Source: Candidatus Eiseniibacteriota bacterium (GTDB lineage: Bacteria; Orphanbacterota; Orphanbacteria; Orphanbacterales; Orphanbacteraceae). Taken from it: a stretch of 64,000 nucleotides of DNA. The notes under the pieces are model-generated. The model was given only the letters and a program-made list of their open reading frames with translations. It was not told the origin of the DNA and did not search any database. Positions 17,158-27,996 of the stretch are shown here, piece after piece. The stretch is from contig JAJCZU010000003.1 of the NCBI GenBank assembly GCA_029262235.1, positions 567,990 through 631,989 on the forward strand, given 5' to 3'. The translations under genes were made by a program, and so were the position numbers. Each line of letters starts with the position of its first letter. Position 1 is the first letter of the stretch.

Positions 17158-18522
17158 GTGATGACTACCCGAGCGCGACAACGACAATGGCAGCGGCGCC
17201 CCTGCACCGCAATGCTGTGCCTGCTGCCGGCACTGGCTTTCTTCACGCGACCCGCCCATTCCGCAGAGTTCGTCGATGGCCTGACGGACGATGTCGGGCT
17301 CTTCAATTCCATCGCACTCGATTCGGCGGGATTTCCGCACTGCAGTTACTATGACAATACGAAGCAGGATCTCCGTTATGCGTCGCGGGAGTCAGGCTCC
17401 TGGGTGACAGAACCTGTCGATACGCTGAATAAGGTCGGGCTTCATACATCGCTCGCCATCGACGGCACGGGCAATCCACACATCAGCTATTTTTACGACG
17501 CGACGGACAATTTGCGGTACGCGGTGAAGATTGCGGGCGTCTGGGCCCTCGAAACGGTCGATGTTGCCGGGAATGTCGGGTTCAATACGTCGATCGCTCT
17601 CGATGGGTCGGGCCATCCCCGCATCAGTTATCATGACGCTTCGAAGGGCGATCTCAAATTCGCGGAGAAGAACGCGGGAGTCTGGAGCATTGTCACGGTC
17701 GATTCGCTGCAGACGACCGGATCCTACACGTCGCTTGCATTGAACAGCGCGGGCGAACCCTCCATCAGCTATCACTCCGGATTCCCGAGTCGCAATCTGA
17801 GATTCGCGACGCGATCGGGTGGGGCGTGGACAACCGAGACGGTGGACGCGCCGGGAACGGTCGGCCTTTATACCTCGCTCGCGCTCGATGCCGCGGGCGA
17901 ACCGCACATCAGCTATTACGACGCCACGAACGGCTGGACCAGGTACGCGTTTCGAGACGCGGGCGCCTGGACGATCGAGGTCGTCGACTCGGCGTCGGCC
18001 GCCGGTTCCACCACGTCGATCGCAATCGATGCGAATGGCGCCCCGCTCATCCTCTACAAATCGGGAACGACGCCCACGCTCCGGCTGGCGCGGCGCCTGA
18101 ACCAGATCTGGTCTTCGGTGGTTGTCGAGCCGGGCCCCCACGACAGCGGCACGTACGGCTCGCTTGCACTCGATGCATTCGACTCCCCGCACATCGCTTT
18201 CTACGACGGTACAGAGGGCGCGCTCTATTACTCTACGGTCGTGGTGACGAGCACGGCTTCGGCCTCGCCGTTCTCCGGGATCACGTTCGAAGCGCGGCCG
18301 AACCCCGCCGTGGGCGGAAGAACGACGATCGTCTTCCCGCAGGCAGCGGGGCGCGCGGGCGGTGTCGAAATTTATGACCTGCGCGGCCGGCTGGTCCGGA
18401 CGCTGGGATCCGGCGCGTCGTGGGAGGGAAGGGACGACGCAGGGCGCCAGGTGCCGGCCGGCGCCTACTTCATTCGATTGCCCGGTCGCACGGAGACGAG
18501 AAAGATTCTGGTTCTGCGGTAG
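17158..18522 (+). CDS. Secreted repeat protein (probable beta-propeller) with C-terminal sorting domain
   Basis: 454 residues. A basic N-terminus and signal peptide end near AHSA. Seven or so repeats of about 47 residues follow, with the pattern TSLALDxxGxPHISYYDATxxxLRYA then GxWxxETVD, which fits blades of a propeller. The last 75 residues are a FlgD-like domain (ARPNPAVGGRTTIVF, PAGAYFIRL). GTG 17158 and ATG 17161 are both possible starts; GAAGGGG lies just before them but is very close. Function is unknown; such proteins are usually surface-exposed or released. The gene converges on the 18533-19492 gene with only 10 bases between stops. Confidence 0.8.
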   Translation: MMTTRARQRQWQRRPCTAMLCLLPALAFFTRPAHSAEFVDGLTDDVGLFNSIALDSAGFPHCSYYDNTKQDLRYASRESGSWVTEPVDTLNKVGLHTSLAIDGTGNPHISYFYDATDNLRYAVKIAGVWALETVDVAGNVGFNTSIALDGSGHPRISYHDASKGDLKFAEKNAGVWSIVTVDSLQTTGSYTSLALNSAGEPSISYHSGFPSRNLRFATRSGGAWTTETVDAPGTVGLYTSLALDAAGEPHISYYDATNGWTRYAFRDAGAWTIEVVDSASAAGSTTSIAIDANGAPLILYKSGTTPTLRLARRLNQIWSSVVVEPGPHDSGTYGSLALDAFDSPHIAFYDGTEGALYYSTVVVTSTASASPFSGITFEARPNPAVGGRTTIVFPQAAGRAGGVEIYDLRGRLVRTLGSGASWEGRDDAGRQVPAGAYFIRLPGRTETRKILVLR

Positions 18523-18532
18523 CCTGCGCGTT

Positions 18533-19492
18533 TCAAGCTGCCGATTCCTCCTCGCGCTGTTCCTGCCACTCGATGGCGAGGTTCACGATCTCTTCCGATG
18601 CTTCCTGAACGATTGCTTCGAGTTCGGGGGACTGATTCGCCGCCGCGGCATGGCAGGCATTCACCTGCTCCAGGACCGCACGGCAACCGTCCACGACCGC
18701 GAGAACCCACTCGCTCGCCCATTTGTCCGCAGAACCGGAGATGACGTACAGCTCTTCACGCGGGGTTGCAGCACAATCGGAGTCCCCGCTCTCCGAACTC
18801 CCCGTGCTTTCTGCGCTGTTGGCCGAAACTCCGTGCTGAGCTTCCCATGCATCGACCTCCGTAATTGCGGCGTCGCATTCCGTGCACCAGTTCTCGAATG
18901 AACTGCTGAGCGAGGAGAGTTCCACTTCGGCGTTTCCGACGGAACGAACGGCCGCCGGGCTCGGGGGATTGCCGAGCGAGGGCAGATTGTTCAGCGCACC
19001 ACGAACCTGGCTCATGTGTTTCTGAATGGAGCGCGCCCGTTTCGCGATCTTGTGGAGCGTGTGCAGATCATCCTGGATGTCGCGCTTCTGAATCTTCTTC
19101 AGCGTACCCTTCGCCTGCGCGGTGATTTTGCGCCTGGCGCCGGACGCGACCTTGCCGGTGCGCGCCGCAATCCTGCTGGAATCGTCCCGCAGTCGCGTGC
19201 GCAGCTTGCCGAGCCTGCCCGAGAAACGCGGGAAGGCTGTTTTCGCCTCGGCGGTGCGGAACGAGGTGAGAGGCTTGTCGTTTCGAATCAGGCCTCCGAT
19301 CCTGGAATTACGAACCCCGGCATGACGGGCAGCCGAGCTCGCGATTCGTTTGCAGAGGGACTTTCCGCCTGTGATTGCCTTCCCGGCTTTCTTCACCACA
19401 GTCAGCTTCCTGGCCACCTTGATAACCCGGCGCGAGGTGGCGAGCACTTTTGCTACGCCCAATGCAGTCGCTGCTCCTACTGCCATTTTCAT
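18533..19492 (-). CDS. Hypothetical protein, basic N-terminal half and acidic C-terminal half
   Basis: 319 residues from the ATG at 19492, chosen because GGGAG lies 5 bases upstream; the frame is open further but reads like non-coding sequence. Residues 1-130 are very rich in Lys, Arg, Ala and Ser (GVAKVLATSRRVIKVARKL). A probable coiled coil follows around 145-175, and the C-terminal third is acidic and helical. There is no signal peptide. I do not recognise a family. The charge pattern could suit nucleic-acid or membrane-surface binding, but this is speculation. A tiny Lys-rich protein is encoded divergently 264 bases away. Confidence 0.65.
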   Translation of the reverse strand: MKMAVGAATALGVAKVLATSRRVIKVARKLTVVKKAGKAITGGKSLCKRIASSAARHAGVRNSRIGGLIRNDKPLTSFRTAEAKTAFPRFSGRLGKLRTRLRDDSSRIAARTGKVASGARRKITAQAKGTLKKIQKRDIQDDLHTLHKIAKRARSIQKHMSQVRGALNNLPSLGNPPSPAAVRSVGNAEVELSSLSSSFENWCTECDAAITEVDAWEAQHGVSANSAESTGSSESGDSDCAATPREELYVISGSADKWASEWVLAVVDGCRAVLEQVNACHAAAANQSPELEAIVQEASEEIVNLAIEWQEQREEESAA

Positions 19493-19655
19493 CGTCTCCC
19501 GTCCGGGCGCGGACGCCCTGCTCGTGTGTTTCCCGGCGCTGCGGCCATTGCCGAGCTGTGTTTCTATCCAGGGAAACACGTTCTCGAGCGGGAAGGGGCA
19601 GAAATATCTTCCGGCGTAGAGCGCACTCCGCCCCTGGTTTCGGCGGGATACTCCA

Positions 19656-19684
19656 TTGCATTCGCAATCGGATCTCGCTACGAT
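19656..19684 (+). promoter_or_regulatory. Possible promoter of the Lys-rich small gene
   Basis: TTGCAT at 19656-19661, a 17-base spacer and TACGAT at 19679-19684; each box matches four of six consensus bases. It lies 72 bases upstream of the ATG at 19757. Weak but correctly spaced. Confidence 0.3.
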
Positions 19685-19756
19685 CCTGGCAGAACTGTGG
19701 TCGATGACCCACTGACGGCAACCGAGCCTGCATGGCTCAAAGGGAAGGACAAACGG

Positions 19757-19861
19757 ATGGCCAAGGACAAGGACGCTCGCAAGAAGGACCCGAAGAAGAA
19801 GGCGGAGAAGACGCTCAAGGAAAAGAGAGCGGATAAGAAATCGAAGAAGTCGAAAGGCTGA
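19757..19861 (+). CDS. Lysine-rich 34-residue protein
   Basis: Starts MAKDKDARKKDPKKKAEKTL and ends with a KKSKKSKG tail; nearly half the residues are Lys, with Asp, Glu and Ala between. A strong RBS (GGGAAGGA) lies 8 bases before the ATG, which is the main support for translation. There are no hydrophobic segments, and the peptide should be fully disordered and strongly positive. It resembles histone-like or ribosome-associated basic tails only in composition. It is encoded divergently from the basic hypothetical protein at 18533-19492. Confidence 0.5.
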   Translation: MAKDKDARKKDPKKKAEKTLKEKRADKKSKKSKG

Positions 19862-19978
19862 TCCGGATCGCGTCTTTTGACGTGTCTTGAGCGTCAACTG
19901 ATTGAGTGAACCGTGCGCTCTGCCCGAAGCACGGTACTGTTGCCCTTCTCCAGGGCGACCGGTATGGCCGCGGTGCTT

Positions 19979-20983
19979 TTACGACCGCGTTTGATCCCAC
20001 GTGCGCAACTGGTGCATGTAGTTCGCACGGAAGAGCACCTGCGGATCGGGGCAGGTCCGTATCGTCATGCTGCCCCTCATCTGCGCTAGTGACCGGTATT
20101 CCTTCTCTTCCATCCAGATCGTCATCTCGGACTTGATGCGCGCGAGATTGTCGATGCCCTTCTGATAAAGCGAGGAGACCATCTGCACCGCGGAGGCGCC
20201 GCTCATGATCGCTTTCACGGCATCCTCGGCCGTGTGCACGCCGCCCGTCACGGCAAGTTCCGTGGACTCGAGCGTGCCGGACAGAATCGCGAGCCAGCGG
20301 AGGCGGAGCAGCAGTTCCCGCGAATCGGAAAGCTTGAGGTCCGACGCGAATGCCAGCTCCTCGACGTCGATGTCGGACTCGAAGAACCGGTTGAAGAGAA
20401 CGAGGGCGTCGGCGCCCGCCGTCTCGAGCTGCCCGGCGAAGTGGGGAAGTGCGGTATAGAACGGCGACAGTTTCACCGCGAGCGGAATCGCGATCTGGTC
20501 CTTGACTTCACGCACGATCGTAACCGAACGCCCCTCGATTTCGCCTGCCGAGAGATGAGCCTCGGTTACTACATTATATAGATTCAGTTCGAGCGCGTCG
20601 GCGCCCGCCTCGGCCAGCAGGCGCGCGTACTCGAGCCAGCCGCCCCGCGTATAGCCGTTCAATGACGCGATCACGGGAATGTCGACGGCGTCCTTCACGC
20701 GGCGCACACGTTCGAGGTACGCGTGCGGCCCGATGACGAACTCTTCGGGCTCGACGAAATACGAACTCGCTTCTCCGTGCGAATTCGCGTGTGAGTCCGT
20801 GGAGTGCAGCGTGGCGAGCGATTCCAGATGAATCTCCTCTTCGAAGAGTGAAGGGAGCACGAGCGCGGCCGCTCCCGCGTCCTCCAGTCTTCGTGCGCCG
20901 TCCGGCGTTTCGGTGAGAGGACTCGCCCCGGCAATGAAGGGATGCGGCAGGTCGAACCCGAGATACGTCGTCGACAGATTCAT
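19979..20983 (-). CDS. Dihydroorotate dehydrogenase-like flavoprotein
   Basis: 334 residues, an FMN-binding TIM barrel related to PyrD and PreA. Visible features are the N-terminal block LSTTYLGFDLPHPFIAGASP, an ALELNLYN strand-end, a KLSPFY strand and a GGVHTAEDA phosphate-binding region. It lacks the iron-sulfur extension of PreA. This DHOD-like subgroup is often found beside PFOR genes, as here: the PFOR stop lies 2 bases before this ATG, and GGGGGAG in the end of the PFOR gene serves as RBS. It is therefore probably redox-coupled to PFOR or ferredoxin rather than part of pyrimidine synthesis; that role is an inference. Confidence 0.88.
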   Translation of the reverse strand: MNLSTTYLGFDLPHPFIAGASPLTETPDGARRLEDAGAAALVLPSLFEEEIHLESLATLHSTDSHANSHGEASSYFVEPEEFVIGPHAYLERVRRVKDAVDIPVIASLNGYTRGGWLEYARLLAEAGADALELNLYNVVTEAHLSAGEIEGRSVTIVREVKDQIAIPLAVKLSPFYTALPHFAGQLETAGADALVLFNRFFESDIDVEELAFASDLKLSDSRELLLRLRWLAILSGTLESTELAVTGGVHTAEDAVKAIMSGASAVQMVSSLYQKGIDNLARIKSEMTIWMEEKEYRSLAQMRGSMTIRTCPDPQVLFRANYMHQLRTWDQTRS

Positions 20984-20985
20984 GA

Positions 20986-24564
<3,579 letters not shown>

Positions 24565-24667
24565 GGCAACTCCACGGATGTCGGCGATTCCCTCTTGAAT
24601 TGTACAGGATTTCGCCACGCGCGGCACGGGGTCAATTGGCAGAAGCGGCCGGGGGTTCGGTTTCTAC

Positions 24668-25351
24668 CTACTCGGAAGCCTCGCACGAAAAGCCGGCCCG
24701 GATCGCGTCGAGGTCATCCCAGACGGCGTGATCGACATCCTGAGGCGACAGAGCGAAGAACACGACCAGGCGTTCCTGTGCGGGACACGGGAATACGTCG
24801 CCGCGAATATGAAGCGTTACCTGTTCGAGGGTGACGAACGGGTCGAACGTCTCGGCAACGCCGGAAAACGATGCGCCCTCGTTCGCTTCGATGGAAGACG
24901 CAAAGTGCGCTCCGCTGATATCGAGTTCGCGCGATTGCGCGACGGCGTCGGCCAGCCCCTGGAAATAGGAATCGAGATAGATCGAAAGCGAGTCGGCGTC
25001 GGTCTCGCTGTCCAGGTTCACCCACCAGATGAACGCGTAGCTCCAGAACTGTTCGCTGTCGGCATCGAACATGCCGGGCGAAAAGCGCAGTTCCTCCAGG
25101 CCCTCGTACGGAAGGTCCGGCGCGAAACCGAGGGGGAACGGAATCGTCTCCGTGCGCCACCCCTCGGGAACGGGCATCGAGAAGGGGAGTTGGATTTCCG
25201 GTTCGATAGCCGCCGCGGCAGTGTCTGAGGTCGCTGACTCTTCGGCGACCGGGGGCGTCGCATCTTCGTCGGCGCGGGAAACGGCCGGCGACAGCGCGCC
25301 GAGCCCCAGGAAAATGGCGATGGGAATCGAAAGGACCAGGTTCGGCTGCAT
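24668..25351 (-). CDS. Secreted hypothetical protein
   Basis: 227 residues. A signal peptide (ending near SRA-D) is followed by a Pro/Ala/Glu/Thr linker and then a compact domain of about 170 residues rich in acidic and aromatic residues (EQFWSYAFIWWV), with two Cys near the C-terminus. A good RBS (GGAGAAGGAT) directly precedes the ATG. I do not recognise the family. It stands alone between PFOR and the HPP gene on the same strand, with about 100-base gaps on both sides. Confidence 0.75.
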   Translation of the reverse strand: MQPNLVLSIPIAIFLGLGALSPAVSRADEDATPPVAEESATSDTAAAAIEPEIQLPFSMPVPEGWRTETIPFPLGFAPDLPYEGLEELRFSPGMFDADSEQFWSYAFIWWVNLDSETDADSLSIYLDSYFQGLADAVAQSRELDISGAHFASSIEANEGASFSGVAETFDPFVTLEQVTLHIRGDVFPCPAQERLVVFFALSPQDVDHAVWDDLDAIRAGFSCEASE

Positions 25352-25444
25352 ATCCTTCTCCGCTCTCGTGAAATGGAAGATGTGATTCTGAAGATTAGCA
25401 CAAAGGGGATCCGCGTTCGCAACACTCGCCCCGCAGGGAAAGCG

Positions 25445-25999
25445 CTACATGAGATCCATCAGGCTCGACTTGCAGAGTTCCTTGATCCCGCAGATCGTCA
25501 GAATTCCGAGCAGAACGACGGCCACCGTAAGCAGATCCCATTCGTTCAATACGAAGCCCAGCGCGAGACCCGCCGCGGGAGGGTGTTCCGTATCCGTGAT
25601 GACCATGATGAACATCGCGATGCCGGTAGCGATCGCGGCGAACGCGATGCTCTGGTCGATCCCGAGGAGCGCGGGGGAGAGGTTTGTCGATGCCGTATTC
25701 AGAAACGAAAACGCGCACCCCGTGAGAGTGCCGACAACATATCCGCCGACGAGATAGCGGGGACGCGCGCGCTCCCGCCGCGGCATCGTGAACACGATGA
25801 AACTCGTGGCCCCGAGCGCCGCGATCAGCACCGTTTGCTCGAACGCGTCGAGCAGCGTAAGGGTCAGAAAGATCGCGACCATTGCCGCCACGCATTGAAA
25901 CACGTACCGGCCCGCATGGTGGCGAAATTTCGGATCCAGAAATCGCCAGGAACGCCGCGCTTTCGTCTCCGCATTCAATGATGTCGTTCGTGTGCCCAT
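25445..25999 (-). CDS. HPP-family integral membrane protein
   Basis: 184 residues with four to five transmembrane helices and the signature DTEHPPAAGLALG, which contains the His-Pro-Pro motif that names the family. A basic cytoplasmic N-terminus (TKARRSWRF) precedes the first helix. Some HPP proteins in cyanobacteria and plants are nitrite transporters, but most bacterial members are untested. The length is typical for the family. No clear RBS is seen at the ATG. Confidence 0.85.
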   Translation of the reverse strand: MGTRTTSLNAETKARRSWRFLDPKFRHHAGRYVFQCVAAMVAIFLTLTLLDAFEQTVLIAALGATSFIVFTMPRRERARPRYLVGGYVVGTLTGCAFSFLNTASTNLSPALLGIDQSIAFAAIATGIAMFIMVITDTEHPPAAGLALGFVLNEWDLLTVAVVLLGILTICGIKELCKSSLMDLM

Positions 26000-26148
26000 C
26001 TCATACGAAGTTTCGGCTCAGGCAGGATCGGCCCCGCGTGGTCCGATGCGTGCCGGGGGCCACCGGGGGAACCCGTGGCTCTTTGTGGGAAGGATAGTCA
26101 GGAGATACGGCGATTTTCGGGTGATCTCAGGATTGATCTCCGGGCGAT

Positions 26149-27918
26149 CTAGCGAAGGGTGTCGTCCCCGGTACCGGGGACGGTCAGTTCGTCGAACGGC
26201 CCGGTGAGTTCGTCGAACCGATAGAGAAGGATCGTTTTCCCGACGCGCGCCACCGGTTCGTGCCGCTCCAGCCAGAGATACCCTCCGCCGCCCTTGGACT
26301 TGAGCGAACAGAGACTGATGGCGACCCATCCCTTCGCGGGCGTGTCCGGTTCGAGTTCGTGCACGGCCCGGGCCAGGTCGTGCTTCGCGAGATCCGTTCG
26401 CCCGAAGTACGCGATCGTGAGTTCGTCGATCGCACGCTCATGGCACGCGTCGCGCAGCCTGTGAAGATCCTGCCCCCAGTCGAGATCGCTGTTCACGAGA
26501 ATCCTTTCGGGATGCGAACCGGCGAGCTCGTTGAAGTACGAAAGATAGTCCGGGTGCGCCCGCGCTGTTCCGATCAGGAGCCAGAGCAGAAGCGCGCCCG
26601 CCAGAAGCCTGCCGAAGGGGCGCCGCGCTGTCGATTTCCAGAGTACTGCCGCGCCGTACCCCCCGACGATGGAAAGAAGCGGATAGATCGGAAGAACGTG
26701 GCGGAGTCCGATATTCACGTTGCTCGCCATTCCGAGAGCCAGAACCGTGCCCGCGAAAAGCAGGGGGCCGGCCCGTTCCCATGGCCTTCGTCGTGCGCCG
26801 GGGCGCAGCGTGTGTGCGGCGCCCGCGATGGCCAGCGCGAGAAACGGAAGAGGCGATTTTAGGAGAAGGCCCACGGGAAAGAAGCGCCAGTCGGACGATT
26901 TCTTGATTTCCCCGAGCAGGTAGGAGAAATGCCCCCGTCTGTTCTTCTGTACGAGCGTCGAAAGGCCGTTGCGAAGTTCGGGGATGTACGGAATCGGAAG
27001 TTCGAGTGCCGTGTACACGACCGAACGAACAGGCCCGGGCAGGCTCAGCTTTTCGTCGAGTGCGCTGTGCGGGCGATCCGCTTTCGTCGTGATCTGAAAC
27101 GTGCGGGCCCCGTAAGCTCCCCAGAGCACCAGCACGACGGCGCATGCGGCGACCGCGAAACCGCGCGCGATAGCGCGGGCAGACGGAAGCCGCTCGCCCG
27201 CCCACCAGCGCCACACCTGCAGGACGCCCGCGCAGGCCGGGAAGTAGAGTAGCGCCGAAAACTTGGAAGCGATCGCAAGGCCGGCCGCGATGCCGAACAG
27301 CAGGCCGCGCCCGATCGTGGGCTTTGCGAGCCAGCGGGTCCAGGCGAACAGCGCAGCGATGAAAAGAGAGGTGAAGATCATGTCCGTCGTGGCGACGCCG
27401 GCGTGTGCTAGAGCTACAGGTGCATTCGTGTAGAGAACGAGCGCGAAGAAAGCGGCCCCGTCCCCGGCAGTCGCCCGTGCCCAGAGCCAGAGGCACAAAG
27501 CGCCGAGCGCGAAGAACGGCAGTACGCCGAGCCGCGCGAGCGTGAGCTCCCGTTTGTACAGTCCGCGCCCGTGCAGAAGTGCGATCCCCTCATCGTACAT
27601 ACGCGGGCCATGGTCGAAGCGCGCGCCGTCGATCCACAGCAGCATTGCCGTCATCATGCGTGCAAAGGGCGGGTGCAGGTTTTCGTACTGGTACGTGCGC
27701 GTGGCGAGAAGCTCCATGCCCGCGGCGATGTGAGCCGGTTCATCGTACGTATGACTCAGCACGCCGTACGTCAGGATGATCCGTGCCAGTGCGATCGCGA
27801 TCAGAACGACGGCCGCGGTCAGGGCGAGAGGTCGGGGAGGACCGGGAGTCGTGAGTGGGCCGGGAGGGCCGGGAGTGGGAGATCCGTGCGACGATGAGCT
27901 CGTGAGGAGTGGTGCCAT
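26149..27918 (-). CDS. GT39/PMT-like membrane glycosyltransferase
   Basis: 589 residues with about ten transmembrane helices. The first extracytoplasmic loop has the acidic motif typical of GT-C enzymes (HTYDEPAHIAAG) and a nearby NLHPPF. Family members move sugars from polyprenyl-phosphate donors to proteins or lipids in the periplasm. The N-terminus is a Pro/Gly-rich tail (GPPGPLTTPGPPRP) encoded by low-complexity DNA. The start at 27918 is the ATG after GAAGGAC. The last codons contain a 20-bp palindrome (26163-26182) and a small direct repeat (FDELTGP/FDELTVP), so the C-terminus may have been extended by an inserted element. Confidence 0.82.
   Translation of the reverse strand: MAPLLTSSSSHGSPTPGPPGPLTTPGPPRPLALTAAVVLIAIALARIILTYGVLSHTYDEPAHIAAGMELLATRTYQYENLHPPFARMMTAMLLWIDGARFDHGPRMYDEGIALLHGRGLYKRELTLARLGVLPFFALGALCLWLWARATAGDGAAFFALVLYTNAPVALAHAGVATTDMIFTSLFIAALFAWTRWLAKPTIGRGLLFGIAAGLAIASKFSALLYFPACAGVLQVWRWWAGERLPSARAIARGFAVAACAVVLVLWGAYGARTFQITTKADRPHSALDEKLSLPGPVRSVVYTALELPIPYIPELRNGLSTLVQKNRRGHFSYLLGEIKKSSDWRFFPVGLLLKSPLPFLALAIAGAAHTLRPGARRRPWERAGPLLFAGTVLALGMASNVNIGLRHVLPIYPLLSIVGGYGAAVLWKSTARRPFGRLLAGALLLWLLIGTARAHPDYLSYFNELAGSHPERILVNSDLDWGQDLHRLRDACHERAIDELTIAYFGRTDLAKHDLARAVHELEPDTPAKGWVAISLCSLKSKGGGGYLWLERHEPVARVGKTILLYRFDELTGPFDELTVPGTGDDTLR
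26163..26182. repeat. Perfect 20-bp palindrome at the end of the GT39 gene
   Basis: CGTCCCCGGTACCGGGGACG is exactly self-complementary and lies 11 bases before the stop codon of the glycosyltransferase. Immediately upstream in the gene are two similar stretches of about 18 bases containing AGTTCGTCGAAC. It could be a REP-like element or a cruciform/terminator hairpin; with no loop and no T-tract it is not a standard terminator. Confidence 0.6.
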
Positions 27919-27979
27919 GTCCTTCAGAATAGCACCGTGGCCCCATACGGCCGAATGCGATTCCGCCTGTTTCCGGGTG

Positions 27980-27988
27980 TGATAGAAT
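27980..27988 (+). promoter_or_regulatory. Extended -10 box upstream of the kinase-TPR gene
   Basis: TG-A-TAGAAT at 27980-27988. The hexamer ends 8 bases before the ATG at 27997, so the transcript would have only about 2 bases of leader. There is no RBS in this space, which fits leaderless initiation. Confidence 0.45.
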
Positions 27989-27996
27989 CCGAACAA

